64,000 nucleotides of DNA from Larus michahellis (Eukaryota; Chordata; Aves; Charadriiformes; Laridae). A model generated the notes under the pieces. The model had not been told where the DNA came from. It was given only the letters and a program-made list of their open reading frames with translations, and searched no databases. The position numbers and the translations under genes were made by a program. Position 1 is the first letter of the stretch. Each line of letters starts with the position of its first letter. Below, in pieces: positions 10,495 to 20,759 of the stretch. The stretch spans positions 7,604,201-7,668,200 of the forward strand of contig NC_133913.1 of assembly GCF_964199755.1 (NCBI RefSeq), written 5' to 3'.

Positions 10495-10562
10495 GTATTG
10501 GATACTATGACCAGGATTAGAGGGTTCCTGCCTCTGGCCAGGTAGAGGAAAGGGACAACCGG

Positions 10563-10830
10563 GTTTATTGGACGGTGTGGATTCGATGGCCTGGCACATC
10601 AGACCCCCAGGAGTATAAGGCTCAAGTGGACACGGGTGCACAGTGTACTTTAATACCATCAAGCTATAGAGGGGCAGAACCCATTTGTATTGCTGGGGAT
10701 TGCAAGAGTTGACTGTACTGGAGGCGGAAGTGAGCCTAACTGGGAATGCGTGGCAAAAGCATCCCATTGTGCGTGGCCCAGAGGCTCCATGCATCCTTGG
10801 TATAGATTACCTCAGGAGAGGGTATTTTAA
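10563..10830 (+). pseudogene. Retroviral aspartic protease remnant, frameshifted
   Basis: The active-site triplet region V-D-T-G-A lies at 10626-10640 in one frame, which stops at a TGA near 10710. The second conserved block, ILGIDYL (about 10794-10815), is in the frame that starts at about 10685. The protease is therefore split by a frameshift between the two motifs and cannot be made whole. The same break is in unit 2. Confidence 0.8.
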
Positions 10831-13696
10831 GGACCCAAAAGGGTACCGTTGGGCCTTTGGCATAGCTGCCTTGCAGACGGAGGAAGTTAAACAGTTGTCT
10901 ACCTTGCCTGGTCTCTCAGAGGATTCTTCTGTTGTGGGGTTGTTGAGGGTCGAAGAACAACAGGTGCCGATTGCTACCACAACGGTGCATCGGCGGCAAT
11001 ATCGCACTAACCGAGACTCTCTGATTCCCATCCATGAGCTGATTCGTCAACTAGAGGTTCAAGGAGTGATCAGCAAGACTCGCTCACCCTTTAACAGTCC
11101 CACATGGCTGGAGAGACAATCTAATGGAGAGTGGAGGCTAACTGTAGACTATCGTGGTCTGAATGAAGTCACGCCACCGCTGAGTGCTGCCGTGCCGGAC
11201 ATGCTAGAACTCCAGTACGAACTGGAGTCCAAGGCAGCCAAGTGGTATGCCACAACTGATATAGCAAATGTATTCTTCTCAATCCCTTTGGCGGCGGAGT
11301 GCAGGCCACAGTTTGCTTTCACTTGGAGGGGCGTCCAGTACACCTGGAATCGACTGCGGCAGGGGTGGAAACACAGCCCCACCATTTGCCATGGACTGGT
11401 TCAGACTGCACTGGAACAGGGTGAAGCTCTGCAACATCTGCAATACATTGATGACATCATCGTATGGGGCAATGCAGCAGAAGAAGCTTTTGAGAAAGGG
11501 GGTAAAATAGTTTGAATCCTTCTGAAAGCTGGTTTTGCCATAAAACAAAGTAAGGTCAAGGGACCTGCACAGGAGATCCAGTTTTTAGGAATAAAATGGC
11601 AAGATGGATGCCGTCAGATTCCAATGGATGTGATCAACAAAATCGCAGCTATGTCTCCACCAACTAGTAAAACAGAAACACAAGCTTTCTTAGGCATTGT
11701 GGGTTTTTGGAGAATGCATATCCCACATTACAGTCTAATTGTAAGCCCTCTGTATCAAGTAACCCGGAAGAAGAACTATTTGAAATGAGGTCCTGAGCAA
11801 CAACAAGCTTTTGAACAAATCAGACACGAAATAGTCCATGCAGTGGCCCTGGGGCCAGTCCGGGCAGGACAAGATGTTAAACATGTGCTTTACACTGCAG
11901 CCGGGGAGAACGGCCCTACCTGGAGCCTCTGGCAGAAAGCACCAGGGGAGACTCGAGGTCAACCCCTAGGGTTTTGGAGTCGGGGATACAGAGGATCCGA
12001 AGCCTGCTACACTCCAACAGAAAAAGAGATATTGGCAGCATATGAAGGGGTTCGAGCTGCTTCGGAAGTGGTTGGTACAGAAGCACAGCTCCTCTTAGCA
12101 CCTCGACTGCCAGTGCTGCGCTGGATGTTCAAAGAAAGGGTCCCCACCACACATCATGCAACCGATGCTACATGGAGTAAGTGGATTGTACTGATGACAC
12201 AGCGAACTCGAATGGGAAACCCCAGTCGCCCAGGAATTCTGGAAGTGATCATGGACTGGCCAGAAGGCAAGGATTTCGGAATGTCACCAGAGGAGGAGGT
12301 GACGCGTGCAGAAGAGGCCCCACCATATAATAAACTGCCAGAAAATGAGAAGAAATATGCCCTGTTCACTGATGGGTCCTGCTGGATTGTGGGAAAGCAT
12401 CGAAAGTGGAAGGCAGCTGTGTGGAGTCCTACACAACAAGTTGCAGAAGCCAGTGAAGGACAGGGTGAATCGAACCAGTTTGCAGAGGTGAAAGCCATCC
12501 ACCTGGCTTTGGACATTGCCGAGCGAGAAAAATGGCCAGTACTTTATCTCTACACTGACTCATGGATGGTGGCAAATGCTCTGTGGGGGTGGTTACAGCA
12601 GTGGAAGCAGGGCAACTGGCAGCGCAGAGGCAAACCCATCTGGGCTGCTGACCTATGGCAAGATATTGCTGCCCAGATAGAGAATCCGGTTGTGAAAGTA
12701 CGCCATGTAGATGCCCATGTACCAAAGAATCGGGCCACGGAGGAACATCAGAACAACGAGCAGGCGGATCGGGGTGCTAGGATTGAAGTGGCTCAGGTGG
12801 ATCTGTACTGGCAACATAAGGGTGAACTATTCATAGCTCGATGGGCCCATGACTCCTCAGGCCATCAAGGAAGAGATGCGACATATAGATGGGCTCGTGA
12901 CCGAGGGGTGGACTTGACCATGGACACTATTGCACAGGTCATCCATGAATGTGAGACATGCGCTGCAATCAAGCAAGCCAAGCGTTTGAAGCCTCTTTGG
13001 TATGGAGGACGATGGCTGAAATACAAATATGGGGACGCCTGGCAGATTGATTATATCACACTGCCACAAACCCGTCAAGGCAAGCGCTATGTGCTCACAA
13101 TGGTGGAAGCAACCACTGGATGGCTGGAAACATACCCTGTGCCCCATGCCACTGCCCAGAACACTATCCTGGGCCTTGAAAAGCAAGTCCTGTGGTGACA
13201 TGGTACCCCAGAGAGAACCGAGTCGGACAATGGGACTCATTTCCGAGACAGCCTCATAGACACCTGGGCCACAGAGCATGGTATTGAGTGGGTACATCAC
13301 ATCCCCTATCATGCACCAGCCTCTGGGAAGATAGAGCGATACAATGGATTGTTAAAAACTACACTGAGAGCAATGGGTGGTGGGACTTTAAAACACTGGG
13401 ATACACATCTAGCAAAAGCTACCTGGCTGGTTAACACCAGGGGATCTACCAATCGGGCTGGACCTGCCCAATCAAAACTTCCATGTACTGTAGAAGGGGA
13501 TAAAGTCCCCGTAGTGCACATGAAGAATATGCTAGGGAAGACAGTCTGGGTTAGTCCTGCCCCAGGCAAAGGCAAACCCATCCGTGGGATTGCTTTTGCC
13601 CAAGGACCTTGGTGCACTTGGTGGGTGATGTGGAAGGATGGGGAAGTCCAATGTGTACCTCATGGGGATCTGATTTTGGGTAAGAATAGCCAATGA
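10685..13696 (+). pseudogene. pol: pol remnant: RT, RNase H, integrase with three in-frame TGA codons
   Basis: The domains share one frame. RT (about 11000-11800) has the VDYRGLN and YIDDIIVWG blocks, the latter holding the catalytic Asp pair at about 11449. RNase H has FTDGSC (about 12365), an AEVKAIHLALD block and LYTDSW (about 12550). Integrase has an H-H-C-C zinc region (about 12850-12965), a first catalytic Asp in WQIDY (about 13040), SDNGTHF (about 13225) and the Glu in GKIERYNG (about 13330). TGA codons at 11513, 11786 and 13196 interrupt it. All three could come from CGA or TGG by C-to-T or G-to-A decay. The frame ends at 13694-13696. Confidence 0.92.
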
Positions 13697-14163
13697 ATCA
13701 AATTGTGTGCTGTTAATTGCTTACTAACACTGTCACTGTATGTCCTCATTGCTATAACTGCTATCAGTTGTACTATGAGTAAGGCACGGGGGTGATGGCA
13801 TAAGAACTGACCTCAGCAGCTGGCGCCCAGCAACTTCCTCAAGATCTACATCTTCAGCCCATGGACTGTGTGCATGAGCCACACCGAGTGCACCAGTCAC
13901 AAGCTCCGAAAAATACAGCATGCAACGGACAGCACCACCCAGCATCTCACCTGCCCTGAGAGACTGTTCTAACAGATGGAGCCCAAAGCCATGGATTAAA
14001 AGAACTCAACGGACACTTTGGAGGGATGGCCCATAAACTAAGGGCATTATATCCGCATGAATATATATGTATATATATACATGACAGGGGAAAGTGGTGG
14101 CAATTCATTGGAACCTGTAAGATCTTGGCATGGCATAGATGGTATGGAATAAGGGGTGGATAA
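13697..14163 (+). other. Non-coding 3' region of the provirus; no env
   Basis: Only 467 bases separate pol from the 3' LTR, too little for an envelope gene, and no envelope-like frame is present. There is an AT-rich run of TATATA steps at about 14056-14083. A purine-rich AATAAGGGGTGGA just before the LTR is a candidate polypurine tract. Confidence 0.75.
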
Positions 14164-14525
14164 TGTCCTGGTTCCGGCGGGGATAGGGTTAATTTTTCCT
14201 GGTATTCCATGCCATGCGAGCCATGCCCACCCTGAGCTGCCGGGGGAGGTGGCAGGAAGTCGAAGCTTAGAGCTTGGAGCAGGCTGGGGCGTCCTGGGGT
14301 CTGGTCGGTGAGTGGCGGGGAGTGGCGGTTCCCTACCCTAATCGTGTTTGTATATTCCTCTATCCGTGTTATTGTCGTTGTTTGCTTGTTCCCTTTGCTG
14401 TTCTGTTAAACTGCCTTTGTCTCAACCCAAGAGTCTTGCCTTTTTCTTCTGATTCTTCCTGTATTAGGAAGGCCTGAGCAAGCGGTATGTGGTTCTTTGT
14501 TGCCGTCTGAGGCTAAATCACGACA
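14164..14525 (+). repeat. 3' LTR of the provirus (copy 1)
   Basis: It is 362 bases, beginning TGTCCTGGTTCCGG and ending AATCACGACA. It keeps a block (about 14250-14285) that the 5' LTR lacks. After it comes AATACATACACACTC, which is not the sequence that continues the 5' flank in the empty unit 4. Confidence 0.92.
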
Positions 14526-16335
14526 AATACATACACACTCATGGACACAACTGCCCAAACACACACACACACACACAGAGAACATTTGTGCACACTCATA
14601 TTTGCATGTGTATTACACATGTGTGTGCGAATGCAGACATGAGCACAGCCAGAGGAACATATACTTGAGCACAATCATGCACACACTCCACGGAGAAGCA
14701 GGACCCCTGACAACAGCTCTCAGCCCCTCGAGAGGACTCCAGGCAAGTCCTTCAGACCCTACAGGTAAGTATGAGTGAATGAGTCACTGGCCAGCCCCAT
14801 CACCTTTAGTGAGCTCAAGGGTTTGGCAGGGGTTCAGTCAGCTTCTTTCTCACTGTGAGACACAGAGAAGCCACAGCAGAGTCCAAGCTGTCATGGCCTT
14901 TCCAGCCATTGAGCCTCTCCACGTCTCAGGTCTGCGTGTGAAGGAAAAGATAAAAACTAGAGAACATCCCCATTGCTGCAGCCCAACAAAGAATTCACAC
15001 ATTACAATCAAAAAAAAAAAAAAATCCTGCAGTGTTGGAAGCTCCTGCCTGGCCTTGTTGATCTGCTCAAGGGTCTGGGCCCAGCCTCTGCCCTTGCAAA
15101 GGGAGCGGTGCCACAGTAACACACTCATGTGGCAGCAGAAGGGTATGTCTCTGGGACAAGGCAGACTCCCCTCAGGCTACAGACACTGAGGCTGGGACAT
15201 CAGGTGCAGGGGGTGTCATTGCCTGTAGCGAGAGGGTGCTGCCTGCAGAACATAAGGGTTCATTCCCACTCATGCCAATCCCTGGCCCCATTCCTGTCCC
15301 CATGCTGAAGAGGGGGTGCCCCTTCCCTGGGCTTGTTTGCAGGGAAGGGGGGATGCCACCATGTTAACCCGCTCCCCACCCCACCCCTGCACCATTTGCT
15401 GCCCACACCCCTTTGTGCTGCTGCACCTGCATCTCACACAGGGCCGCTGCTTCAGCTCCAAACATCCCCACGTCCACTTCAAGCATGGGACAATCAGCCA
15501 AGCACAGCACCAATTTCCCTTTTCTTTGCTCTACCCCATGTTTCTTGAAACATGTTACTACTTCAGGTGGGCTGGGACATTCAGGAAATTCCTCGTCAAT
15601 TTTCCAATTCACCAGGAAAACCACCTAGGCCAAGTGTCTTGTGATGGCCCCCCATGACTGTGTGTGGGGCCAGCCAGGCATTCGGTCTGTCTCTTCTTCA
15701 CTGTCCTTTCTCTGCAGGGGCATTTCCCACTGGGACCTGCTGACTACACCAAATATTTTGCTGCTCATTTGCAGAATAAAATCAATCAGACTCTGAAAAG
15801 TATCCCTTAAAATGCCAGTTCTCAAACTAAGACTATGAAGAAAGAGAAGGCAGTATAGAGGATCCTATGTCCTTCGGATGCTGGAGCCCTATGTGCTGTC
15901 AAATCGGCACCTCTAATCAGGGCACAGCATGCCGTGCAGGTCCTGCCCATGAAAGGGTTACCCCATTCCAGTCCATCAAGTTTTAGAGGATTTTCATAAA
16001 AGAAAACAGCTCTATTCATCATTTCTGCTTTCAAACAGAAACAATGTTCACACGAGAACCTCATACCGTATACTTAGATAGAGGCAAGGACATGCAGGTA
16101 GTGCAATCACTGGCACCGAGCAGGAGCTGCCTACAGGCTCATCGGTTACAATCGAGTGGCTGAGTTTGTCCTCTGGCCAAGGGATTTGTGCAGCACAAGA
16201 CGGCTGTGAAGGCCAAGCTCTGCCTGTAGCACAGCACAGCAGAGGCCAGGGCCTCTTCAGGTTACATGGGTCACTAACTCCTTGATGTACAGTGATCTTT
16301 GGGTTAGGGTGACAGGACCCTGCCAGTTGTTTACT
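14526..16335. other. Intergenic sequence after the provirus
   Basis: There is an (AC)n run at about 14559-14577 and a run of 14 A at about 15010. The stretch 14690-15150 is a diverged relative of 53331-53660. No gene is recognised, and the open frames of 60-136 codons have no family features. Unit 2 matches it almost base for base (37566-39374). Confidence 0.6.
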
Positions 16336-16620
16336 TCATGTGAAGATATACCAACTCTTGAACCTGCTCAGAGCAGCTTTCCCATCCTTCTTCCTTAGGG
16401 TGTAAACCAAGAGGTTGAGCAAGGGAGTAAGAAGGATGTAAAGAAGAGCCACTGCTCTGCCTAGTGACGCTTTGAAGGGACCTCCCATGTAGGTGGAGAC
16501 ACACGGGCCATAGAAACAGACCACGGCAGTGAAATGGGAAGCACGGGTTGAGAGAGCTCAGTGCCTGCCTTCTGCAAAGCAGAACCCCAGCGTGATTAAA
16601 ATCACTGTGAAAAAAGAGCA
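16336..16620 (-). pseudogene. Olfactory receptor pseudogene, C-terminal fragment (copy 1)
   Basis: The minus strand encodes the end of TM6 to the C-terminus of an olfactory receptor. Recognisable parts are ILITLGFCFAEG, HFTAVVCFYGPCVSTYMGG and the TM7 block ILLTPLLNLLVYTLRKKD. An in-frame TGA follows G-R-H where a Lys or Gln is usual, the CASHF Cys is Arg, and the TM7 PLLNP has lost its last Pro. Nothing before TM6 is recognisable, so it is truncated and dead. Olfactory receptor genes flank the TCR alpha/delta locus in mammals, so its presence fits the neighbourhood. Confidence 0.85.
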
Positions 16621-17430
16621 ACCTCTGTCAACAATGCCCTTAGTTTGAAGTGTAAAACCCACATGGATCCTGTGCCCTTTTCCCACCTTTACAAGATCTC
16701 CTCACTTGCCCAGCCAAATTAGAGTTCACGCCAAGAGCCAGTAGCAGGGCTCTGGCAGTGCTTTGGCCAAAGGGCTTCCTCATCTGTCAGAAGAAACACC
16801 ATCTCTCCCTCTTTTATAAGGACAATTGCAGACGGTATCATTATTGTGAAGAATTACTTAGCTCCAATTAATCCAGCCTCAATGCATTCAGCAGCACGTG
16901 TGACATTTCCCAACTACTCCTGCCAATGCCTACCGTCCATGGCCCCTGGATTAGGCCGTGGAGGGGAGAGGAAGGTGGAGTAGCAGCTATGGGCCATCCC
17001 AAGGGATGTTCCCTGCTTTATCACTCCTGCCATTTGCAGAGCAACTCATCTTCTCGAGGCCCACACTGACTGCCTGACAGCCCAGCAAATTTCCAGCCAT
17101 AGCAAGAGGAACACCCTTCTCCAAGAGCTCTTGGGGTTGCTGACATCTCAGGGCCTCCTGCCTTCCTGGGGCATTTGTGAGCAGAGACATCAGACTGATG
17201 GTCATTGGCAGCAGAGCAGCTCAGGCTATCTTCCTCTGCTTCAAGGTTTGGTGCCCAAAAGAGGAGCCACTGCAGGCTGTCCCAATCTCCCACTCCTCTG
17301 CAAATGGTGACAGGTCTCCTTGTGCCCTCATCCCTTTCCACCCCAGAGCAACACCCTTCTCCTTTGGTAGCTTGGAGAATGTCCACAGAGGGAAGGACAC
17401 CATGGAGGCCAGGCTTGAATGCAGCAGAAC
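16621..17430. other. Spacer between the olfactory relic and keratin K2a
   Basis: No gene is seen. From about 17090 it resembles the 3' flank of keratin K1a (about 6030), showing that K1 and K2 arose by duplication of a larger block. Confidence 0.55.
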
Positions 17431-17769
17431 TTTAATGAGCCCAAAGAGGGAAACAAAGTCACTCCAGGTGGGGGCCGCAAGTTCATGGAGCCCTGGCAGC
17501 CACGGAAACTCTGCGGTCCTTAACCACAGAGAAGTTCTTGCACGATGTCTGTCTGCCTGCCCCATAGAGGAAGAGGAGACAGAAGGTACCCACCAGGCTG
17601 GCATTAGTGGGACCATGCTGCAAAGGGGAACCAAAGCAAATAAAGAAAATGGAGAGAAAAGCAAAGCCCTTCAGCTACACTGAAAACACATCCTAAATCT
17701 TGATCCCTTGCTCAGCATCATGTTCTGCGTTGCTCGAGGTGTCTCCATGGGGCTTTCCCAGCATCTTTA

Positions 17770-18072
17770 TCAGAGGAGGCACCTTCTGCCATAGTAGCGG
17801 CTGGAAATGCCAGAGAGGTCACAGCACCCAGAGGTGATGGGCACTCCATCACAGCTGAGGATGCTGCCAACAGCAGCGGAGGTGGAGGATCCCACAACGG
17901 TGTTCTGTGGGAAGGAGCTGAGGATGGGGCCAGGCAGGGTCACCACCACAGCAGGAGGCTCAATGACGATGGTGGAGTTCTGGCACTGCCTGACACAGGG
18001 CTCGTTGCAGCTGTTGGCCAGTGGGGTCGGGCCACAGGGCCGGCAGGGCAGGCACTGGTTGTAGCAGGACAT
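17770..18072 (-). CDS. Feather-type beta-keratin (K2a)
   Basis: A 100-residue protein starts [20 protein letters not shown], with the feather-keratin core [20 protein letters not shown] and [11 protein letters not shown] and the tail GRRCLL. The last Cys of the usual RRCLPC end is missing. It has 11 Cys. The ATG is at 18070-18072, 21 bases after the splice acceptor. The 5' UTR exon and TATA box are at 18435-18501 and an ATTAAA signal is at 17431-17436. It lies head to head with TRAV-B1, about 1 kb apart. It appears intact and has the best promoter of the keratins here. Confidence 0.92.
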   Translation of the reverse strand: MSCYNQCLPCRPCGPTPLANSCNEPCVRQCQNSTIVIEPPAVVVTLPGPILSSFPQNTVVGSSTSAAVGSILSCDGVPITSGCCDLSGISSRYYGRRCLL

Positions 18073-18434
18073 GTCTCGAGTGTGGATATGCACCTGGGAG
18101 AGGATCAGGGAGGAAGAGAGCATAAGGGTGGGTAATGAGCAGCCTGTTAGGAAAAGAGCCACGACCACTTCTGGGTGGGGAGCTGGCAGCTCAGCCAGGA
18201 GACACACAGTTTTCATCACCCTATATTGAGCAGCCTGGCCTGGAGTGACTCTCTCGTAGTCTGTAGACCAAAAGCCCCTCTGCCACATCCCAGCCTCTCT
18301 CTACCCTTCTCCACACTTCCCTCTAGCATGACAAGAACATGCAAACCACAAGACAGGAGAAAGCCAAGATCAGCTGAGAGGTCCATTGAGGAGATGTCAC
18401 TTTGGAAGAGAAGGAGAAGGAACTGCAGACTCAC

Positions 18435-18501
18435 CTGGTTCCCAAGGACAAGGAGGCCAGAGAAGCGGATGAGAGAGCAGGGACTTGGGCTGGCTTTTAT
18501 A
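18435..18501 (-). promoter_or_regulatory. Promoter and 5' UTR exon of keratin K2a
   Basis: On the minus strand a clean TATAAAAG box (18494-18501) is followed by a non-coding exon ending at 18435 with donor GTGAGT. A 341-base intron leads to the acceptor next to the coding exon (18073-18093 is the 21-base leader of exon 2). Confidence 0.85.
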
Positions 18502-19521
18502 CCTGCCCTTCATTGCCGCAGCACCAGAGGCACCCTTTGCAGAGGTAACAATTTTTGCACAAGCTCATCTTGAATGCAAACCATCACAGCTAATGATATG
18601 GGCTGTGCTTTGGTTTCCTGCACTGTTGCCTTTTCATTTCCAGAGTTGCTCCATGTCCATTCCCCAGTGAAGGCTTCCTGTGATCACTGGGATGAAAGGC
18701 CCCAGGATTTCCAGGGCAGGAATGCAGCAGTGCAAGGCAGAAGAGTCAGCTCAAGTCTTGTATGGTTCCAGGGCAGGAAAGACATGTCAGCTTGGGTCAC
18801 CTGTTGGGGCTGTTTGAATTGTTGTTCTCAGGAAGAATCTTCAGCCATCCTCAGCTGGCAGCCCATGGGCTCCTGTGCAGGAGGACCTGCCATGTCCTTC
18901 TCTTTCCCTCGTTCTTCAGCTCACCCTGGTAGTCACTTGATGTTGCTTCCCCAGATGTTGCACTGCCAGATTATGATCCCTTCCTGCCTACCACTGCCCC
19001 GTTCCCAGGGGTCCTCAGCAAAGTCCATGGTTCACGGTGTGCCTATGTGTGTTCTTGTGTTTTGTATAACTGTAAATAACCAGGTTTTTGTGACTATATA
19101 CGGGAGCACAAACTTGTGCATGATTCTATGCCAGTGTGCCTGAGCCTCTGTGTATCTCCCCTTGTGTGTCACACATCAAGAGGGCATGTGCTGGTTATGG
19201 CAGGGATACTGTCCACTGCCCTGTCCATGAGCAACAGAGAGCTGCAGGTTCCCAGGGTCAGATGGAGCCCGAGTGCAGTGGAGTGGTGATGGCATCAGCC
19301 TGCTGCAGATGTGTGGTGGGAAACTGGTACCCGTGCGGAGCCCCTGAGCGCTCTGAGCCCGGGCGAGCCCCCGAGCGGTGCCGGCGCAGGGCTGAGCCCC
19401 GGGGCGGAGCTGGCGGCGGCGCACAGGAGAGGAGAGGAGGCGGCGGAGAGGAGGCGGTGCGGCCGGAGCAGAGAGCCGGGGCTGGCCGGGGGCAGCGAGG
19501 CGCGGGCGGCGGAGCGGCGGG
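18502..19521. promoter_or_regulatory. Shared upstream region between K2a (-) and TRAV-B1 (+)
   Basis: The two genes are transcribed away from each other from this 1-kb stretch. Its left half is related to the K1a upstream flank. From about 19330 it becomes very rich in G, C and CpG, up to the TRAV-B1 leader ATG. Any shared regulation is inference. No other gene is visible. Confidence 0.45.
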
Positions 19522-20720
19522 ATGCGGCGGTGCCGGGGCGCAGGGCTGGCAGGGCTGGCCGCGCTGCTGCTGGGTGCGTGGGGCTGGCGGCGGTGGATGG
19601 GGCCAGGGCTGCGCCTGGGATGTTCCTCGGGAAGCCCAGCACCAACTCTTCCCTCTCCTTCTTCAGCCTCTCTTTCCCCCTCCTGCGTTTGCCATCTTTT
19701 GTGCCCCTTCCCAACCCCCCGAGTCCCCTCTTTCTGTTCTTCCTCTTTCTTCCCCACCTCTGTCGGTACGAGACTCCTTGCATGTACACCTGATTTTTCA
19801 TGCACCCTCTCCTTCCCCTGTGCATTCTGCAGTTCTTATTGCCCTCAATATAGACCTCTCTCCTTCACTGTAACAAGCCCTCTCCCTGTCTGCTCTTTAT
19901 CCACTCACGCACTCATATTCTGACTCATCTCTCCATGCATCTACCATCTCCAAAGCCTCTTCCTACTCCTCGAGACCCCTCTCTCATCTTTCCCTCTGCT
20001 TCCTTCATATCCATAACCACAAATTGTCTTTTCTGCACCGTGCCATTATTCCATATATCCTCTCATCCCTCTGTGCTTTCTGCATTTATTCTTCTTCTCA
20101 GTTCAGCCCTTCATCCTTCACTGTAGCACATCCAACTCTCCTGTCTCCTCCTCTTCTCGCTACCCATGCGTCCATCCACCCATGCATCCATCCCTCCACC
20201 TGGCTTTCATTCTAGCTCTGTATGCATCCATTACAAAGTCCCTTGCAGACTTGTCCCCTTGCTCCACAAACCCACACGAGGATCACTCTCGATGCCCACT
20301 TGGTCCCCATTTGTTCCAGTGCAGCACTATCCACATGCCACTCTTTCTGACTATTTTTCTGGCAAAAGAGCCATCAGACCTGAGGGATCTTTGGTGATCT
20401 TTGGCCTTTTCTTATACTTTCTCAGCAGTGGCTGTGGGCAGAGCCCAGGTGCTGCAGGAGCCGTCAGCAGAGACCACCGAGGGCATCGGCATCAGCATCA
20501 ACTGCTCGCACCCCAACATAAAGCCTTACGACTTCATCCACTGGTACCGTCAGCTCCCGGGACGAGGCCCCGCACTGCTCCTGAGCACTCTCAAAGACTC
20601 CAAAGAGCTGCGGGACCCGCCGGGGCGGCTGCGGGTGTCGGCAGACCGCCGCTCCAGCGCCCTGTGGCTCGCCCGGCCCCGGCGCGGGGACGCGGCGGTG
20701 TATTACTGCGCCCTGGGAGA
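19522..20720 (+). CDS. TRAV: T-cell receptor alpha V gene, family B (TRAV-B1)
   Basis: The leader exon at 19522-19573 encodes a 17-residue signal peptide starting MRRCRGAGLAGLAALLL, with donor GTGCGT. After an 855-base intron the V exon spans 20429-20720, using the second of two tandem AG acceptors to keep phase 1. It has the first Cys at 20503-20505, the FR2 Trp at 20542-20544 (IHWYRQLPGRGPALLL), FR3 RLRVSADRRSSALWLARPRR, a DAAVYYC end with Cys at 20707-20709, and germline CDR3 C-A-L-G-D. It resembles the major chicken V alpha family as I remember it; TRDV use cannot be excluded. Open and followed by a 23-RSS. FR1/CDR1 differs strongly from TRAV-B2 while the 3' half is nearly the same. Confidence 0.9.
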
Positions 20721-20759
20721 CACGGGGAGAGGAGCCGGGGCTGCGGCCGGGCAGGAACC
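20721..20759 (+). other. V recombination signal sequence (23-RSS) of TRAV-B1
   Basis: Heptamer CACGGGG, 23-base G/C-rich spacer, nonamer GCAGGAACC (20751-20759). The heptamer differs from CACAGTG at positions 4 and 6 and the nonamer from ACAAAAACC at three A positions. The CAC and the exact spacing support it, but it should be weaker than the TRAV-A1 signal. Confidence 0.82.

Larger units (their letters stand above)
8027..14525 (+). mobile_element. Defective endogenous retrovirus, ERVL-like, two LTRs and no env (copy 1)
   Basis: The provirus is 6.5 kb: 5' LTR, lysine-tRNA primer site, gag, protease, RT, RNase H, integrase, a short non-coding stretch and 3' LTR. Pol resembles class III (ERVL-type) elements as far as I can judge, and the lack of env agrees. 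The lysine primer site is more usual in class II elements. It is dead: gag and protease carry frameshifts, and pol has in-frame TGA codons at 11513, 11786 and 13196. No matching target-site duplication is seen (CCCTC on the left, AATAC on the right). Unit 2 carries the same copy with the same lesions. Confidence 0.93.

Noticed and set aside
14600..14607. ATTTGCAT octamer, a typical immunoglobulin promoter motif.
   Set aside because: It sits in CA-rich sequence after the provirus, several kilobases from any V gene.
18073..18288. N-terminal extension of the K2a keratin frame by 72 codons (likewise 35 codons for K1a).
   Set aside because: The extension lies in the 5' UTR intron; the splice acceptor 21 bases before the inner ATG and the family-typical MSCY start support the short form.
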